Shown here: positions 12,801-22,974 of the stretch, piece by piece
How the letters are laid out: every line of letters starts with the position of its first letter
How positions within the stretch are numbered: the first letter of the stretch is position 1
Assembly (NCBI GenBank): GCA_039566865.1
Contig: CM076943.1
Location: 16,106,001 to 16,170,000 of the forward strand
Reading direction: 5' to 3'
Length of the DNA: 64,000 nt
Source of the DNA: Aurelia coerulea
Lineage: Eukaryota; Cnidaria; Scyphozoa; Semaeostomeae; Ulmaridae
Translations under genes and position numbers: made by a program
The notes under the pieces: model-generated
Databases searched by the model: none
What the model was told of the DNA's origin: nothing
The model's input: the letters and a program-made list of their open reading frames with translations, nothing else

Positions 12801-15800
12801 TTATGTTTAGGGCCCGGCGGGTCAGCTCTAGGGGTCCAAGTGTAACCATGCTTGTCTGGCAACTTTTCAAGTTGACCCTTTTCTCTGATTTTGGATGGAA
12901 AAAACAACCCCTTTCACGGGCTTTTCTCTGACAAATTTGGAAAATAATGGCCCTTTTTACAGGATTTCTCTGACAAATCTATAAGATAGGACTTTTCAAG
13001 TGGGGGTGATAAATAGCGTGGTGAACATATATATATCAAGCTCTACATAATGCTACTACAGTACAGGCCTTGCCCACATTAACATATTTTCTTGCCTAAG
13101 AATTCTTGTTCAGAAACATTTAAAGTCTTTGTGTGGCTCAAGAATACTGGAAGTCTTATCATAATGTACATAATTCCTGTCATGTTATTGTGTACATGGC
13201 CTGTACTACAACTTGTAAATGGGTGATACTTGAATAACAAATGCCAGCGTGTTTGCTTTATATGATAGAAAATGGCTAGACTGCAAAAAAACCATTTTTT
13301 GACAAATTGTTAAAATAACAAAATTGGTATGACTGTGACTATGCACTTGCAGTTAACCAAAAAATAATGATAGAACTGATTTAACGAACATTTACGATAT
13401 GCAACATTATTTGGGAAATCTTTACGGCTCCAGCAAATTACTAGGAGGTGAAGCAAGAACATACACAATTCCATCTGATCATCTGCAAATATATATGTAG
13501 TTTATTCAACAACAAATACAACTGTTGTGTTAGCGAATCTAACTTCAGTTGGTAAACATGTAAAGTTAATGGCAGAGATAGGATTATTTAGGTAGCATAT
13601 ATGATTATTTATTCTCCACAAAAGCAAAAATTCAATCAACCAAACCAACCAAGCTTTGACTTAGACCATATAATAATATATACCGGCATTTGCAAAATAA
13701 CGGGCACATTTATCAGCAATGAACTACCCAAGGCTTCCTACACTAAACGGCAGATTTCAAAGCAAAAGTGAACTCTTACCTATAACTTCAACCAAGCTCA
13801 AAAGAGAGGTATTCTCTCTCCAATATAACATTATCATCCACAATCCACTGCCATCTTTGGCCAAATAGAAGCAACAACTACAACAACTAACAGTTTTGGC
13901 GCGAAAAACCAAAGAGCCCCTACACAGTGCCAGAGTACCAGAGTACTCCTGAATGAAGACACGAACTTAGATGTAAGATTTCTATTCCTTTAACAGAAGT
14001 CGTCCAAGGCATTGCTAAAAGTCGATAATTAGCTACCCTGGCGAAAGGCAAAGAAGGAACCTGAAGCGGATGGTTGGTAATGTTGTTTTGTGCAATTAAT
14101 TGCCTTTTTAGGCCCAACAAAGGGCAGCCAGTTGACATTGTTGACTGACACTGACAGTAACAGAGAATAACACATGAGACAAAACTAAGCAACAAACAGT
14201 CACTTTCTTTAGATAATTTGACCTACAGTCGAGTCGTATTTGCAGAGAACATATAAAGCACATCAGACACACAAATAAGGATATACTATCTTGTTTTGAA
14301 GAAGAAAAAACATCTGGAATTCCAAACTTGGCAATAATGGCAATGGCAAATGTTGCATTGTAATAATAGTCAAAAACACATGTGCAGTGACATTACTATC
14401 ACTGATCAGCATCAAGCATATCCAGCAAGGTTTTATGCTACATGTTGCTGATGTTCTATGAACAAATAAATTTGTTGCCAGTTTGAAATAATATTTGCAA
14501 CATCCTTTCCTTTTCACTGGGGTACTGCAAAAAGCTGTGGGAGACAGACAATATTCCATTACTTCTATGGTGAATAATTGAATATTAATATTTTACTGGT
14601 TCTTATGTCAAATTGTTTATGTTTCTATTTTCAACGTGCAATGGGCTAACAATTATTGCTTCTAAAAGGAGATAGAATTGGTTTCTGCATTGCAAGGTGA
14701 CTGCACTTGTTTTTTTGTGTGCATCAACACCATACTATCTACCTTAGCTAAAAATTCTCAAGGATCTTTCAAGTGTTCTCAATGCACACAAGAATTCTTG
14801 AGTTGTATAAGAAAGACTTCAAAAATTCATTCAGAATTTCCAAGAATTTCCAAATAATTTTTAGTGAAGACAACAGTGGTGTCAATGCATGCAAGACCTG
14901 TATTTTAAAAAAGATATCATCACCTGACTTGAATTGTTGTTGCAGTTGTTATTGGTTTCTGGTGATTTTATCATTTAACTTATGATGAAAAATGCTGGAA
15001 ATATATTTTTACCCCTTATTTTGAAAATCTAGGATTTTTTTCTCAAAAAACTACCCTTTTTCCTGGTTTCTCTGTCCTAGGTTTGATGAAGATTTTACCC
15101 CCTTTCTCAGAGATTTCGTAGACGAGCATGGTTACACTTGGACCCCTAGAGCTGACCCGCCGGGGTTAATATTTGATTCAGGAGCCGAGCAGAAGGCATT
15201 GTAATTCTCGCATCTTTAGGGCTTAAAATTAAACGATTACAAAACAGCTCCTAAATCAAATAAACATAATCTAAGCGACGGAGCTTTAGATTTACCCTTC
15301 TTCTTTCGCTATAAGCACATAGTTTCTCTGAAAAACCATCTTTTGCTTGCACAAGGCGAGAGTTTGCCCTATTAGTTTCTTTCGGGGAAACTTTTGCGGT
15401 TTTGTTTGTTTTGAATTACTGGTTGAGAAAATTTCCTTTGTCTGCATCCGTTAATCGCTTTGAATTGAGGTGTCGATCAAACGCAACTGTTGCCATTGTA
15501 TTAAAAAATCTGCCCTTGTTGACTCACCCGGTAAATTTTTGTCTTTGCTAAGTCTATAATTTTCAGGATTTGGTAGGTTTGAAAATTAACAATAAAGCAT
15601 AAGGCAAAATGTACTTCCTAAAAGTATGTAATTGTCTATTTTTGCAGAAAATCAAAGAAAAGTAAGAGACACTGCTGCAAGAGCAATTCAATGTTGGTGG
15701 AAATATTCGAGGTTGTTAAGAATAGGAAGAAGGCGATCCAGTGCTTATCGTGCATATCATAAAATAAGAGCTACAAAGATGAAGGAGAAATTATATGAAA

Positions 15801-18800
15801 TCGTTCACAAATGGCGTAGACTGCAGAAAGAGAAGAAAGGTAAATTAATTATAAATTCAATTCGATTTGGAGAAATGCAGTATGGCACAGTGCCGAAAGA
15901 CTTGTTGAGTGGCCGAGCGGCTTTATCAGTTTCCGTCAGGAGACTGAAGTTAAGCTCGGTCGAGTGAGGTCAAACTCCGGATGGGTGACCTAAGAGGCTT
16001 GGCTTCGCAACTCACCTTGCCGTCCTTCGGAAGGGACGTTAAACTAGCTTTAAGTAGCTACAAATACTTCCTGCCCACTCAAAATAAATTACTGAAGGAA
16101 AAAACTTGATATGGTGAGATTCTTTCCCCCTGTATTTCTACCCTACATCCGAAGGTACCAGGTGAGCCAGAAAGAGTTCCTATTTCCGACAGGCAAAGAT
16201 ATTTGATAAGCAATAAGGGTTTTCCCTGAGGGTAAAAGGAAAGTTTTTTATATGCAGGGCGTGGTCCTGGAAAATTTTTCTTGAGGCTGCGCCCCGTCGC
16301 CTCCAAACCCATATCCTGTTTTGTCCCTCCATTTCGATGACAAGTTGGACTTGCTACAAGTCTCTCTCACGGAAAAACGGGGGGAGGAATAAATAGCGCT
16401 ATTTTTTCCTCCCCCCGTTTTTCCGCGAGAGAGACTTGTAGCAAGTCCAATGTGAAGATCAATCTTTAGAAAATTTGGTCCAGGTCGCTGTTTTTTTATC
16501 TTTTTGGCGGTCTGCAGGCAAGATAATTTCAAGAAATCGTAAATAGATGGATAAGTAGGCATCCGAAAACTCGACAAAACACCACCAAGAATATCGACTA
16601 AAGATTAAAGCAAAGATATTTGAAATAATTCCAGTGTATGATTTATCCTGGCCTGTCGGAAGCTGAAACCTTTTTCTAGCTTATTCGGTAGTTTGAGGAC
16701 GCTGAGAAACTAAGCTTATCGAAACAGCATCCTGGGCCTTCCTCCTGAAGTGACCTCACCTCGTGATTTCTTCCGCCTGGAATTACAGAGAGTTGGCAAC
16801 CCCCTCCTCTGCGTAGAATCTTCAGTAGGGCGGCGGAACTCGAATCAGCAACCTTCAGATCACTACGAGATTCTTTGCAATATGAGCTAAAGCCTAGGGG
16901 ATACCAGGCCTAGTTCTGACATTTTTTGCTTATGGTATTCTCTATCTTGCCACCATCGGATATGTTCGGCTTTGGATACCGAAGATGAGCTGACTTTCAC
17001 TGGTGGAAATTTGTTTCAACACTAAACTGGAAATGAAGACTAAGAATGGAGGGCTACAGTTACAGCTAACCCTGGGCATCGAACTTTTATTTTCAGTTTT
17101 GATCTGATTCAAGAATTTGCTTACGCAAATTGGAGTTTTCAATATCAATGTTTCTCCTCTCAAGCATCAAATTCAACATACGAAGTATCTCTACGGCATA
17201 CAAGGTAGCTACAGCCATTGTGCAGTTTCTTAATCTTTCCTTAATTTCAATTTATAACTGTGATGTCATACCAGAATTTGCTCATGCAAATTTGAGCGTT
17301 CAGAACTAACACGATAAAGATTCTTGCTACGATAAAGAGGTGAGAAACAATCATACAGCCTCGTTTTCGTTTGCGCGATATGACGTCACCTCGCTCAAAT
17401 TGCCTATCTGAATACGTAATTTTACAAGGAGAGGGAGAAAAATAGTGGAAAAGAGTATCATACATCATTCATAGCAGTATTATCTTGTATTTTATCATCA
17501 ATCATACCAACCCCGGACTTGTCCTTTGATATTTGGTATTTATTTTTATATTTGATTCTTTTAAGGAGGGTTGCCCTTCAGCCGGAGCTGTTTTACAAGG
17601 GGCCCTCCACTTAAAAACACTACTTACCATATAAAATTACAAAGGAGTAGATTAAATACACTATCATTAAATACAATAAAAACCATAACTATAAAAACCT
17701 AATAACATTTTACAAAGTTTAAGATAAAAGAAAAGAAACTCTAACTTCCAAATAGACTGTTTAAAACTATTTAGGGAAGATGCCTGTTTGGTTTCAACAG
17801 GAAGGTCATTCCGTATTTTGCTCCTCGATAAGAAAAACATTTTTGCCCATTACTTGAATTTTTCTTGGGTAGTCTTAAATCTATCTCTTAAGGAACCAAT
17901 ATCAACATACACAGTGTCTACGTTCAAGTTGACTATCGAGGAAAATTTTGAGAATGATTAGGTATTGATTAAAGCTAAAATTTACAAAAGTGTATCATAA
18001 AATGGAGCAAGGTGTAACAACACCAAAAACAAAAACATAAGCAAAGTGATAGGTGTTATTATACCAATTGCAAAAATTATTCGGAATTCTGAAAAATCAT
18101 CCAAATAGAAATAGGAGCAGAGAACAAGGGCAAATTTTGTAATACAGTTGCAACAGTTGCGCTTGATTGACACCTCAATTCAAAGCGATTAGCGACTGCA
18201 GACAAATGAAAGTCTCTCAAACAGTGATTCAAAACAAACAAGGCCGCAAAAGTTTCCTCGAAACTAGTAGGGTAAACTCTCGCCTTGCACAAGCGAAAAG
18301 TGGATTTTAAGAGAAGTTATGTGCTTATAACGAAAGAGGGAGAGTAAATCTAAACTTCTGGGTGGTGGATTTTGTTTATTTGATTCAGAAGCTGTTTTGT
18401 AATGGTCTCATTTAAGCCCCAAATAGGAGAGAATTAAAATGCCTTCTGCTTGACTTCTGAATCAAATAAACAAAATCAGCCAGACAGAACTATAGATTTA
18501 CTGTTCTTGTTTCGCTATAAGCACATAACTTCTCTTAAAAACACCTTTCACTTGGCGCAAGGTGAGAGTTTATCCTACTAGTTTCCGATAAACTTTTGAG
18601 GCTTGGGTTATTTTAAATTGCTGGTCGAGAGAATTTCCTTTGTCTGCAGTCGCTGATTGCTTTGAATTGAGGTGTCAATCAAACGCAACTGTTGCTATTG
18701 TATTTGTACAAAAACTGCCCTTGTTGGAGTAGAAACGATCTAATTTAGCAAATACTTCTTTTTGTTACAGATGACTATTGGCGAAAAGAATTTCTTGGCG

Positions 18801-20293
18801 ATAATACAGCGATGTTATTGACTGACGTCGCAAGGGAGGTAAAATCAATTAAAGAATTTCTTGACGGTGGTGAGCAGGCAGCTCCTAATCCACTTGAAAA
18901 TGTGGTTGGCGTGCAGACCAGAAATGAAGCAAGCCTCCTAAAACGTCCATTAATTCTGCAAAAACTGGCAACTCTAAATGAGGTTAGTAAGAGTGAGATT
19001 AATGCTGGGTGTTCCAATAAAGATATACAGAATTGGTTTGATCCAACCTTGTGAATTTAGTTTTAGAAATGGTTAACCTATTTCAAACTGGTCCTTTATT
19101 GCTATGTTGAACAAAGATACCTCGTATGTTGGCATTGGTGCTTCGAGAGCAGAAATACTAACCTTGAATGCTCAAATTTTCCTCTACCTCCGAAAAACCA
19201 TAACTGTCTTCGATTTGGCGCAAGAAAGATATTTCAGCAAATTGAATGATTCAACGACAGATAGCCTTGATAGAATTAAAAAGACATAAGATACTGTTAT
19301 ATTCTGCTTGCTAGAAGTCAACCATTGTCCAGTTTCTTAATTGTTCTTTAATTTCAATCTTTATCATGTTCAAGTTAACTATGGAAGAAACTTTTGACAG
19401 TGATTAGCTCGAGCTTAAAGCTAAAAATTCACATCGTTGGACCCAACCAAATTTGTATGTTTTTTCCTGTGACGCATGGTAGCTTCTTAGAATGTGCCTT
19501 TATGCTTGGTCAATAAAAGAAAGTTTGAAAACAATCTCAGAGTTACCTGTCAAGAATTTTTTCAACAGATCTTAACGAAGAAGAAAGGAATTTACTTACT
19601 ATGTGTTATCATTAAACAAGAAATATTAGCCTGCTTGAATGAACATTTGCAACATGTCACATATTTTCTTCAGTCAATAAATGAAAGAATACTATAAATC
19701 TGATAATTAGTAAACTTTAAATGAGAGAGTGCCGCATTTTGATTGTGAGAGAGTGTCGCATTTTATTGTGTCATGTGCTCGAAATACGATAAACAGTTCC
19801 TCAAAATCTATTATTTCAGTAAAATTATTGCATTCAAACAGGGCTACTTCCTGGTTGACGAAATGCTTATTCATGACATATTACTCTGTAGGTACCAGTG
19901 AGCATTCAGAATCCCTCAACTCTCGAAACGCATCAACATTTAGTAGAAGGAACCCAAAGAGACACGATACAACATCATAGTGGAACTGATAACCTCGTGC
20001 AGCAAAAGACAGCCTGCATCTCAAAGAGCACAAGTGGCGGCGACAGCATCAAGAAATACAGCACGAATTCTTCTCCTGATAACAACATGAAGAAAATTGA
20101 ATCGACAATAATGCTACTGCAAAATCAAATAAGACTTATGAATAACAATTTAGATGAAATGTATTCTAAGTCAAAACAAGAACTGACGGATTTAGAACAT
20201 CATGTAAAATGTGTTGTACAAGTTTGTTCGAATTCTCAAATCGAAGCCCCGTTATGCTCTAATTGTAGAAAAATATCTAAGCTGAAGGCATGA
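8878..20293 (+). CDS. SK-like Ca2+/calmodulin-gated K+ channel gene B, complete (join 8878-9825, 11585-11786, 15648-15839, 18771-18982, 19892-20293)
   Basis: Five exons join in frame into 651 residues. Residues 1-115 are cytoplasmic and hydrophilic. Hydrophobic segments fit S1 (about 120-138), S2 (159-183), S3 (205-222), S4 (234-250, with the F-S-R-F-Y-L-I-V-R-F-L-K pattern typical of the SK S4) and S5 (287-308). The pore exon carries T-V-G-F-G-D at 328-333 and S6, then the L-Q-L-T-Q-Q-E-K-R segment that matches the SK L-E-L-T-K-A-E-K region. A basic calmodulin-binding-type helix (384-447), D-D-Y-W-R-K (448 on), a coiled coil and C-S-N-C complete it. Known SK channels open when Ca2+-calmodulin bound after S6 changes shape, hyperpolarising the plasma membrane; that role here is inferred by homology. 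The filter has Phe where vertebrate SKs have Tyr. It forms a tandem pair with gene A. An in-frame TAG at 8863 limits the start. Confidence 0.9.
10311..10643 (+). pseudogene. LINE reverse-transcriptase C-terminal relic
   Basis: Read from 10311, the frame gives F-T-Q-L-R-I-G-L-N-K-L-H-S-H-K-F, then C-P-K-S-N-G-N-E-D-T-E-H-F-L-L-L-C-P-L-F. This is the Cys/His block typical of the end of non-LTR ORF2. It contains one in-frame TGA (at the end of E-I-V-E-L-L) and ends at TAA 10643. It is 5'-truncated, lies in gene B intron 1 in the sense orientation, and is not functional. Confidence 0.8.
11030..11207. mobile_element. Short foldback MITE, copy 2 of the AGACCTTTTAGCTATTCT family
   Basis: The ends AGACCTTTTAGCTATTCT and AGAATAGCTAAAAAGTCT are inverted and flanked by TA-like dinucleotides. 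It shares CGCTCGATCCAGGCTCTTTT with the cleaner copy at 38716-38955. It sits in gene B intron 1. Confidence 0.65.
11585..11786 (+). CDS. Gene B exon 2: pore loop and S6
   Basis: The acceptor is CAATCTTTTGCAG, the donor ACTGGTGAGT, and the phases are 0 then 1. It encodes D-T-I-W-M-L-I-V-T-M-T-T-V-G-F-G-D-F-V-P-Y, the K+ channel pore helix and filter, followed by a hydrophobic S6 and the first post-S6 helix (L-T-Q-Q-E-K-R-I). The equivalent gene A exon is outside the window. Confidence 0.93.
12554..15520. mobile_element. MULE-like foldback element, copy 2, split by a nested insertion
   Basis: The left arm is 12554-12809 and the right arm 15166-15520, both of the AACAAGGGCAGATTTTG family. The flanking direct repeats GACTCACCC (12545-12553 and 15521-15529) are identical 9-mers. 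A 2.36-kb element is inserted between the arms. The whole lies in gene B intron 2 and ends 127 bp before the exon 3 acceptor. Confidence 0.88.
12810..15165. mobile_element. 2.4-kb inverted-repeat element nested in MULE-like copy 2
   Basis: The termini GGCCCGGCGGGTCAGCTCTA and TAGAGCTGACCCGCCGGGG are inverted, continuing through GGGTCCAAGTGTAACCATGC. The target duplication looks like TTA (TTAG left, TTAA right), which fits either PIF/Harbinger-like (TWA) or piggyBac-like (TTAA) insertion. No transposase is recognisable in the interior, so it is probably non-autonomous. Confidence 0.75.
15648..15839 (+). CDS. Gene B exon 3: calmodulin-binding-type helix
   Basis: The acceptor follows ATTTTTGCAG and the donor is AGGTAAAT; phase 1 at both ends. 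The spliced junction gives C-S-E-K-T-E-N-Q-R-K. It is rich in Arg/Lys with W-W-K-Y, colinear with gene A 747-929. Confidence 0.9.
15905..16095 (+). repeat. SINE with tRNA-like head and 5S rRNA-like body, copy 1
   Basis: A tRNA-like A box (TGGCCGAGCGG, 15910) is followed by a stretch resembling the internal promoter of 5S rRNA (GAAGTTAAGC ... GGATGGGTGACC, 15946-15990). A shared body (CCGTCCTTCGGAAGG) and a CTTCCTGCCCACTCA end follow. A related copy lies at 39150-39525. It is in gene B intron 3. Confidence 0.75.
16345..16450. repeat. 106-bp near-perfect hairpin
   Basis: TTGGACTTGCTACAAGTCTC pairs with its complement at the other end, and the C/G-rich inner stem (ACGGGGGGAGGAA) is also complementary. 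The loop is about ATAGCG. No protein-coding content is seen; it may be a miniature foldback transposon. Confidence 0.7.
16690..16905 (-). repeat. Probable tRNA-derived SINE remnant, minus strand
   Basis: On the minus strand a B-box-like GATTCGAGTTCC (16834-16846) follows a weak A box (TAGCTCATATTGC). The order and spacing fit a decayed tRNA-type pol III promoter. No second copy was found here. Confidence 0.4.
17555..17910 (-). pseudogene. LINE 3'-end relic, minus strand
   Basis: On the minus strand a short frame reads F-F-L-S-R-S-K-I-R-N-D-L-P-V-E-T-K-Q-A-S, then S-F-K-Q-S. This is the N-x-L-P...F-K pattern near the C-terminus of CR1/L2-type ORF2. Downstream (17555-17605) is a 3' untranslated tail with GAGGGCCCCTTG...CAACCCTCC. 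Frameshifts and a stop make it non-functional. Confidence 0.6.
18123..18725. mobile_element. MULE-like foldback element, copy 3
   Basis: A 603-bp palindrome of the AACAAGGGCA family. The flanks GGAGCAGAG (18114-18122) and GGAGTAGAA (18726-18734) are a slightly decayed 9-bp target duplication. It ends 45 bp upstream of the gene B exon 4 acceptor, so the branch point must lie in the remaining short gap or inside the element. Confidence 0.88.
18771..18982 (+). CDS. Gene B exon 4: D-D-Y-W-R-K segment
   Basis: The acceptor is TTTTTGTTACAG, only 45 bp after the end of a transposon (18123-18725), and the donor is GAGGTTAGT. It is 212 nt, the same as the gene A counterpart. Confidence 0.9.
19892..20293 (+). 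CDS. Gene B exon 5: linker, coiled coil, C-S-N-C tail, stop
   Basis: The acceptor is TTACTCTGTAG, phase 0, opening V-P-V-S-I-Q-N. The polar linker is shorter than in gene A. The coiled coil (M-L-L-Q-N-Q-I-R-L-M-N-N-N-L-D) and E-A-P-L-C-S-N-C-R are conserved. The stop is TGA. Confidence 0.9.
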   Translation, partial: VPVSIQNPSTLETHQHLVEGTQRDTIQHHSGTDNLVQQKTACISKSTSGGDSIKKYSTNSSPDNNMKKIESTIMLLQNQIRLMNNNLDEMYSKSKQELTDLEHHVKCVVQVCSNSQIEAPLCSNCRKISKLKA

Positions 20294-22461
20294 CCTTCTT
20301 GAGCATTAGACAGATTATTTAATAGCGGACAACTCCCAAAAGTTTTGAGAAATGGACGAGGTAGCTGGTGTTAACTGTAGGATTTAATTTTATATGTATT
20401 ATATCATAATGTATTTAGTTTAGATTTAGTTTAATTTTTGTTCACTTTTATCATTATTATCTTTATTCACTTTCTTACTCCTTACTTTTTATTTAGTAGA
20501 AGTTCGTTCGCACCTTTGCTATTAGATTTTCCGTAATTGTAATGGTTTAGATTAATTAGTTTGGGATTAGTTTGTAGTTTGTATTTTTGTTAAGACGATG
20601 CGCCAGTACTGTGTAGTAAGTCTATATATTAAAATGAAAAATGAAAAATGGTAGGATCACCGAGATAAACAGGAAGACAAATGCTATTTTCATGGAGAAA
20701 TGGTAAAAACAGGATTTTCCCAGCAGCATGAGGCTCAAATCATTCATATCTTCATCTTTTTTTTTGAAAAATTATATTACTTCTTTTTTGAATCGAATTG
20801 TTTCTAAGGAAATAAGGTTAGAATTAGGGTGCTTCTCTGTAAATATTACATGGAATTCTTTGATAGCTTGATTTTTTCATAATGGTGGTATTATTATAGT
20901 TTTGAAAGCATTCATGGAAATCTCGAAAAAGTTAGAACCATTGTAAATCCTAATTCCAATAGAGGAATGTAGATACAATCGCGGATACAATCTTCAAGAA
21001 TACTTGAGTTTCTGGAGGTCTACAATATGTTGTCAAGCATAAATCTGCTACTTTTCTTGTTCAGGATTTAGAAATCTGATGATGCCACAGCCTCAAACAT
21101 AATAAATGCTGTCAATTTTATAAATAATAATAATATCATAAAATTTTGTAAGTAATGTAGTTCGTAATGTGTATTGTAAATTTTATTTGGAATATATATA
21201 TAAAAAAAAATCATAAAATCTCCAAGGTGAATTTACAACAAAGTAAATGTAACCCGAATTTTACAACCCACCTTTTTAAAGCTTTGAGCGACATGCCTTT
21301 TCCAGCTGTTTTTGGGAGCAAATTCATACCGTGTGGCCCAAAAATCTTCGAGAAAGTTTGCTGGACGATCAAAGATTGACCAAATTTAAATTGAATAAAC
21401 TGAAATACTTGCAGCATAACAGAATCACGAGAAAAATCTTCTACGTCGGTAACTCTGATAGTATAGAAATATGCCACAATCGATCAGAGTTTAGTACTCA
21501 GAGTTTCTTACGAGTTTCTTAGAGGTTTCATAACAATCTACATGTTCACTACCTGCGCCCTCGTGAGCAGTTCAAAACAAGGTTTCTTACAGGGACGTGG
21601 GAAGCATCTCAAACTGGGGGGGGGGGGGGCACAACGCTTCAAGGGCACTTTTGTCTTTGAGCTAAAGGGGCACTTTCTGCAAATAAAGATGGCATTGGCA
21701 TTTCTTTGTTTACTGCAAAATCTTAAGGGGGGCAGTTGCTGCAGTGCTCTCCCGGCTCCTACGTCTCTGGTTTTTTTAAGTTTTTCCGATGTTAAAACCA
21801 GGAATCGCGCCAGGGGAGGGCTAGAGAGGGCTACAGCCCCCTGTCGGAAGCATCTAGCTCCACGTCGGAGCAAATTGGGGGTTGTTGTGGGAGGGAAGTT
21901 GGCAAAATGACGTACGAAAACTGCATGTTTTCCATTTTAGCCACCCTGTCGGAAGCTCCATAGCCACTCTATTCTCACAGGACCAAATGCTCGGAAATTT
22001 TAATATTTTAATCCCACAGGCCTAACTTTTGCAAAATCGCCTATCTTGGGACTAGTCCTAGTCCCCCACAGTCCAAGGGTCATATTTAAAACTTTATAGC
22101 AGTCAGTTTCAGCCCTCTTCAAGAAACAACGAACATCGGTGAACTCGAAATCGACCCACTCTCCTCCCTCAGCGGCAGCGCACGTTTAAAACCACTCTCC
22201 TTACCACAACAGCGAAGTCTCCTTCGCACTCCCCATATCTAAATATTTGGTAAGGAGAGCATAAGGTCTGTGAGAATATAACACTATCAGGGCCTTTTTT
22301 AACATTAAAACTGGGGGGGCAATTGCCCCCGATCCCTAGACTTTGCCCCCCCAGTGTCGAAATTTTTGACCCCAGAAAATTATCCCTTAATTAAAGTAAG
22401 TGATTTTCAGAAAGTAAGCTATTGCCGCCACCACTGCGTAGGCAACCTGCAAAAGCTATGT
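20294..22461. other. Intergenic, repeats only
   Basis: AT-rich sequence downstream of gene B. Region 20740-21390 is a diverged relative of the ~525-bp foldback family (GGTTAGAATTAGGGTGC ... CCCACCTTTTTAAAGC). A segment at 21485-21570 recurs inverted at 31140-31215. A 14-base G run lies at about 21617. Open frames on both strands at 21538-21910 have no family signature. Confidence 0.45.
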
Positions 22462-22516
22462 CATGGGTAGTTAGACACTGCTGGTGTGCTTCTATGGAGA
22501 AGAGCTGGATAATATG

Positions 22517-22640
22517 TATCTGCGGGGGACATTTTTTATAGTACTGCGGAGGAGATATCTGCGGGGGAAATTTTTTATAGTACTGCGGAGGAGATATCTG
22601 CGGGGGAAATTTTTATAGTACTGCGGAGGAGATATCGGAA
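22517..22640 (+). repeat. Short tandem repeat, ~39 bp x3, in left terminal repeat
   Basis: Three units of the form TATCTGCGGGGGAAATTTTT...ATAGTACTGCGGAGGAGA. The opposite terminal repeat has only one unit, so the arms differ by unit expansion. Confidence 0.8.
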
Positions 22641-22974
22641 GCGAAGAGAGAAGGAGAGAGAAGAATGGGAAGGCAACCTCCAATGTCTTCCTACAGCGAT
22701 TTTTCTCATGATGCTCGTAACAAAACACGCGACCGAAAACAAAGGATTGCCCTACCTCTGACGTCAGAGGTAGGGCAGCACTAGGAAACACTCGATGATT
22801 GACAGCTATAGAGACGGGGGCGCTATTTTTGTTCGAGCCTCACGATGGCTCGACGCGCCTCGTCTTGGCTCACAGCGCGAGCAAAAAAGGCGGCAATTTC
22901 TAAAAATATCTATCACGCAGCAGATGTCGGCCAAAAAGTAAAATATCGATGAAGGCCTAGACTAGACAGCGCAC

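Noticed and set aside
21538..21910. Overlapping frames on both strands (111 and 122 residues)
   Set aside because: Low-complexity, G-run-containing repeat; neither frame shows protein-like composition.
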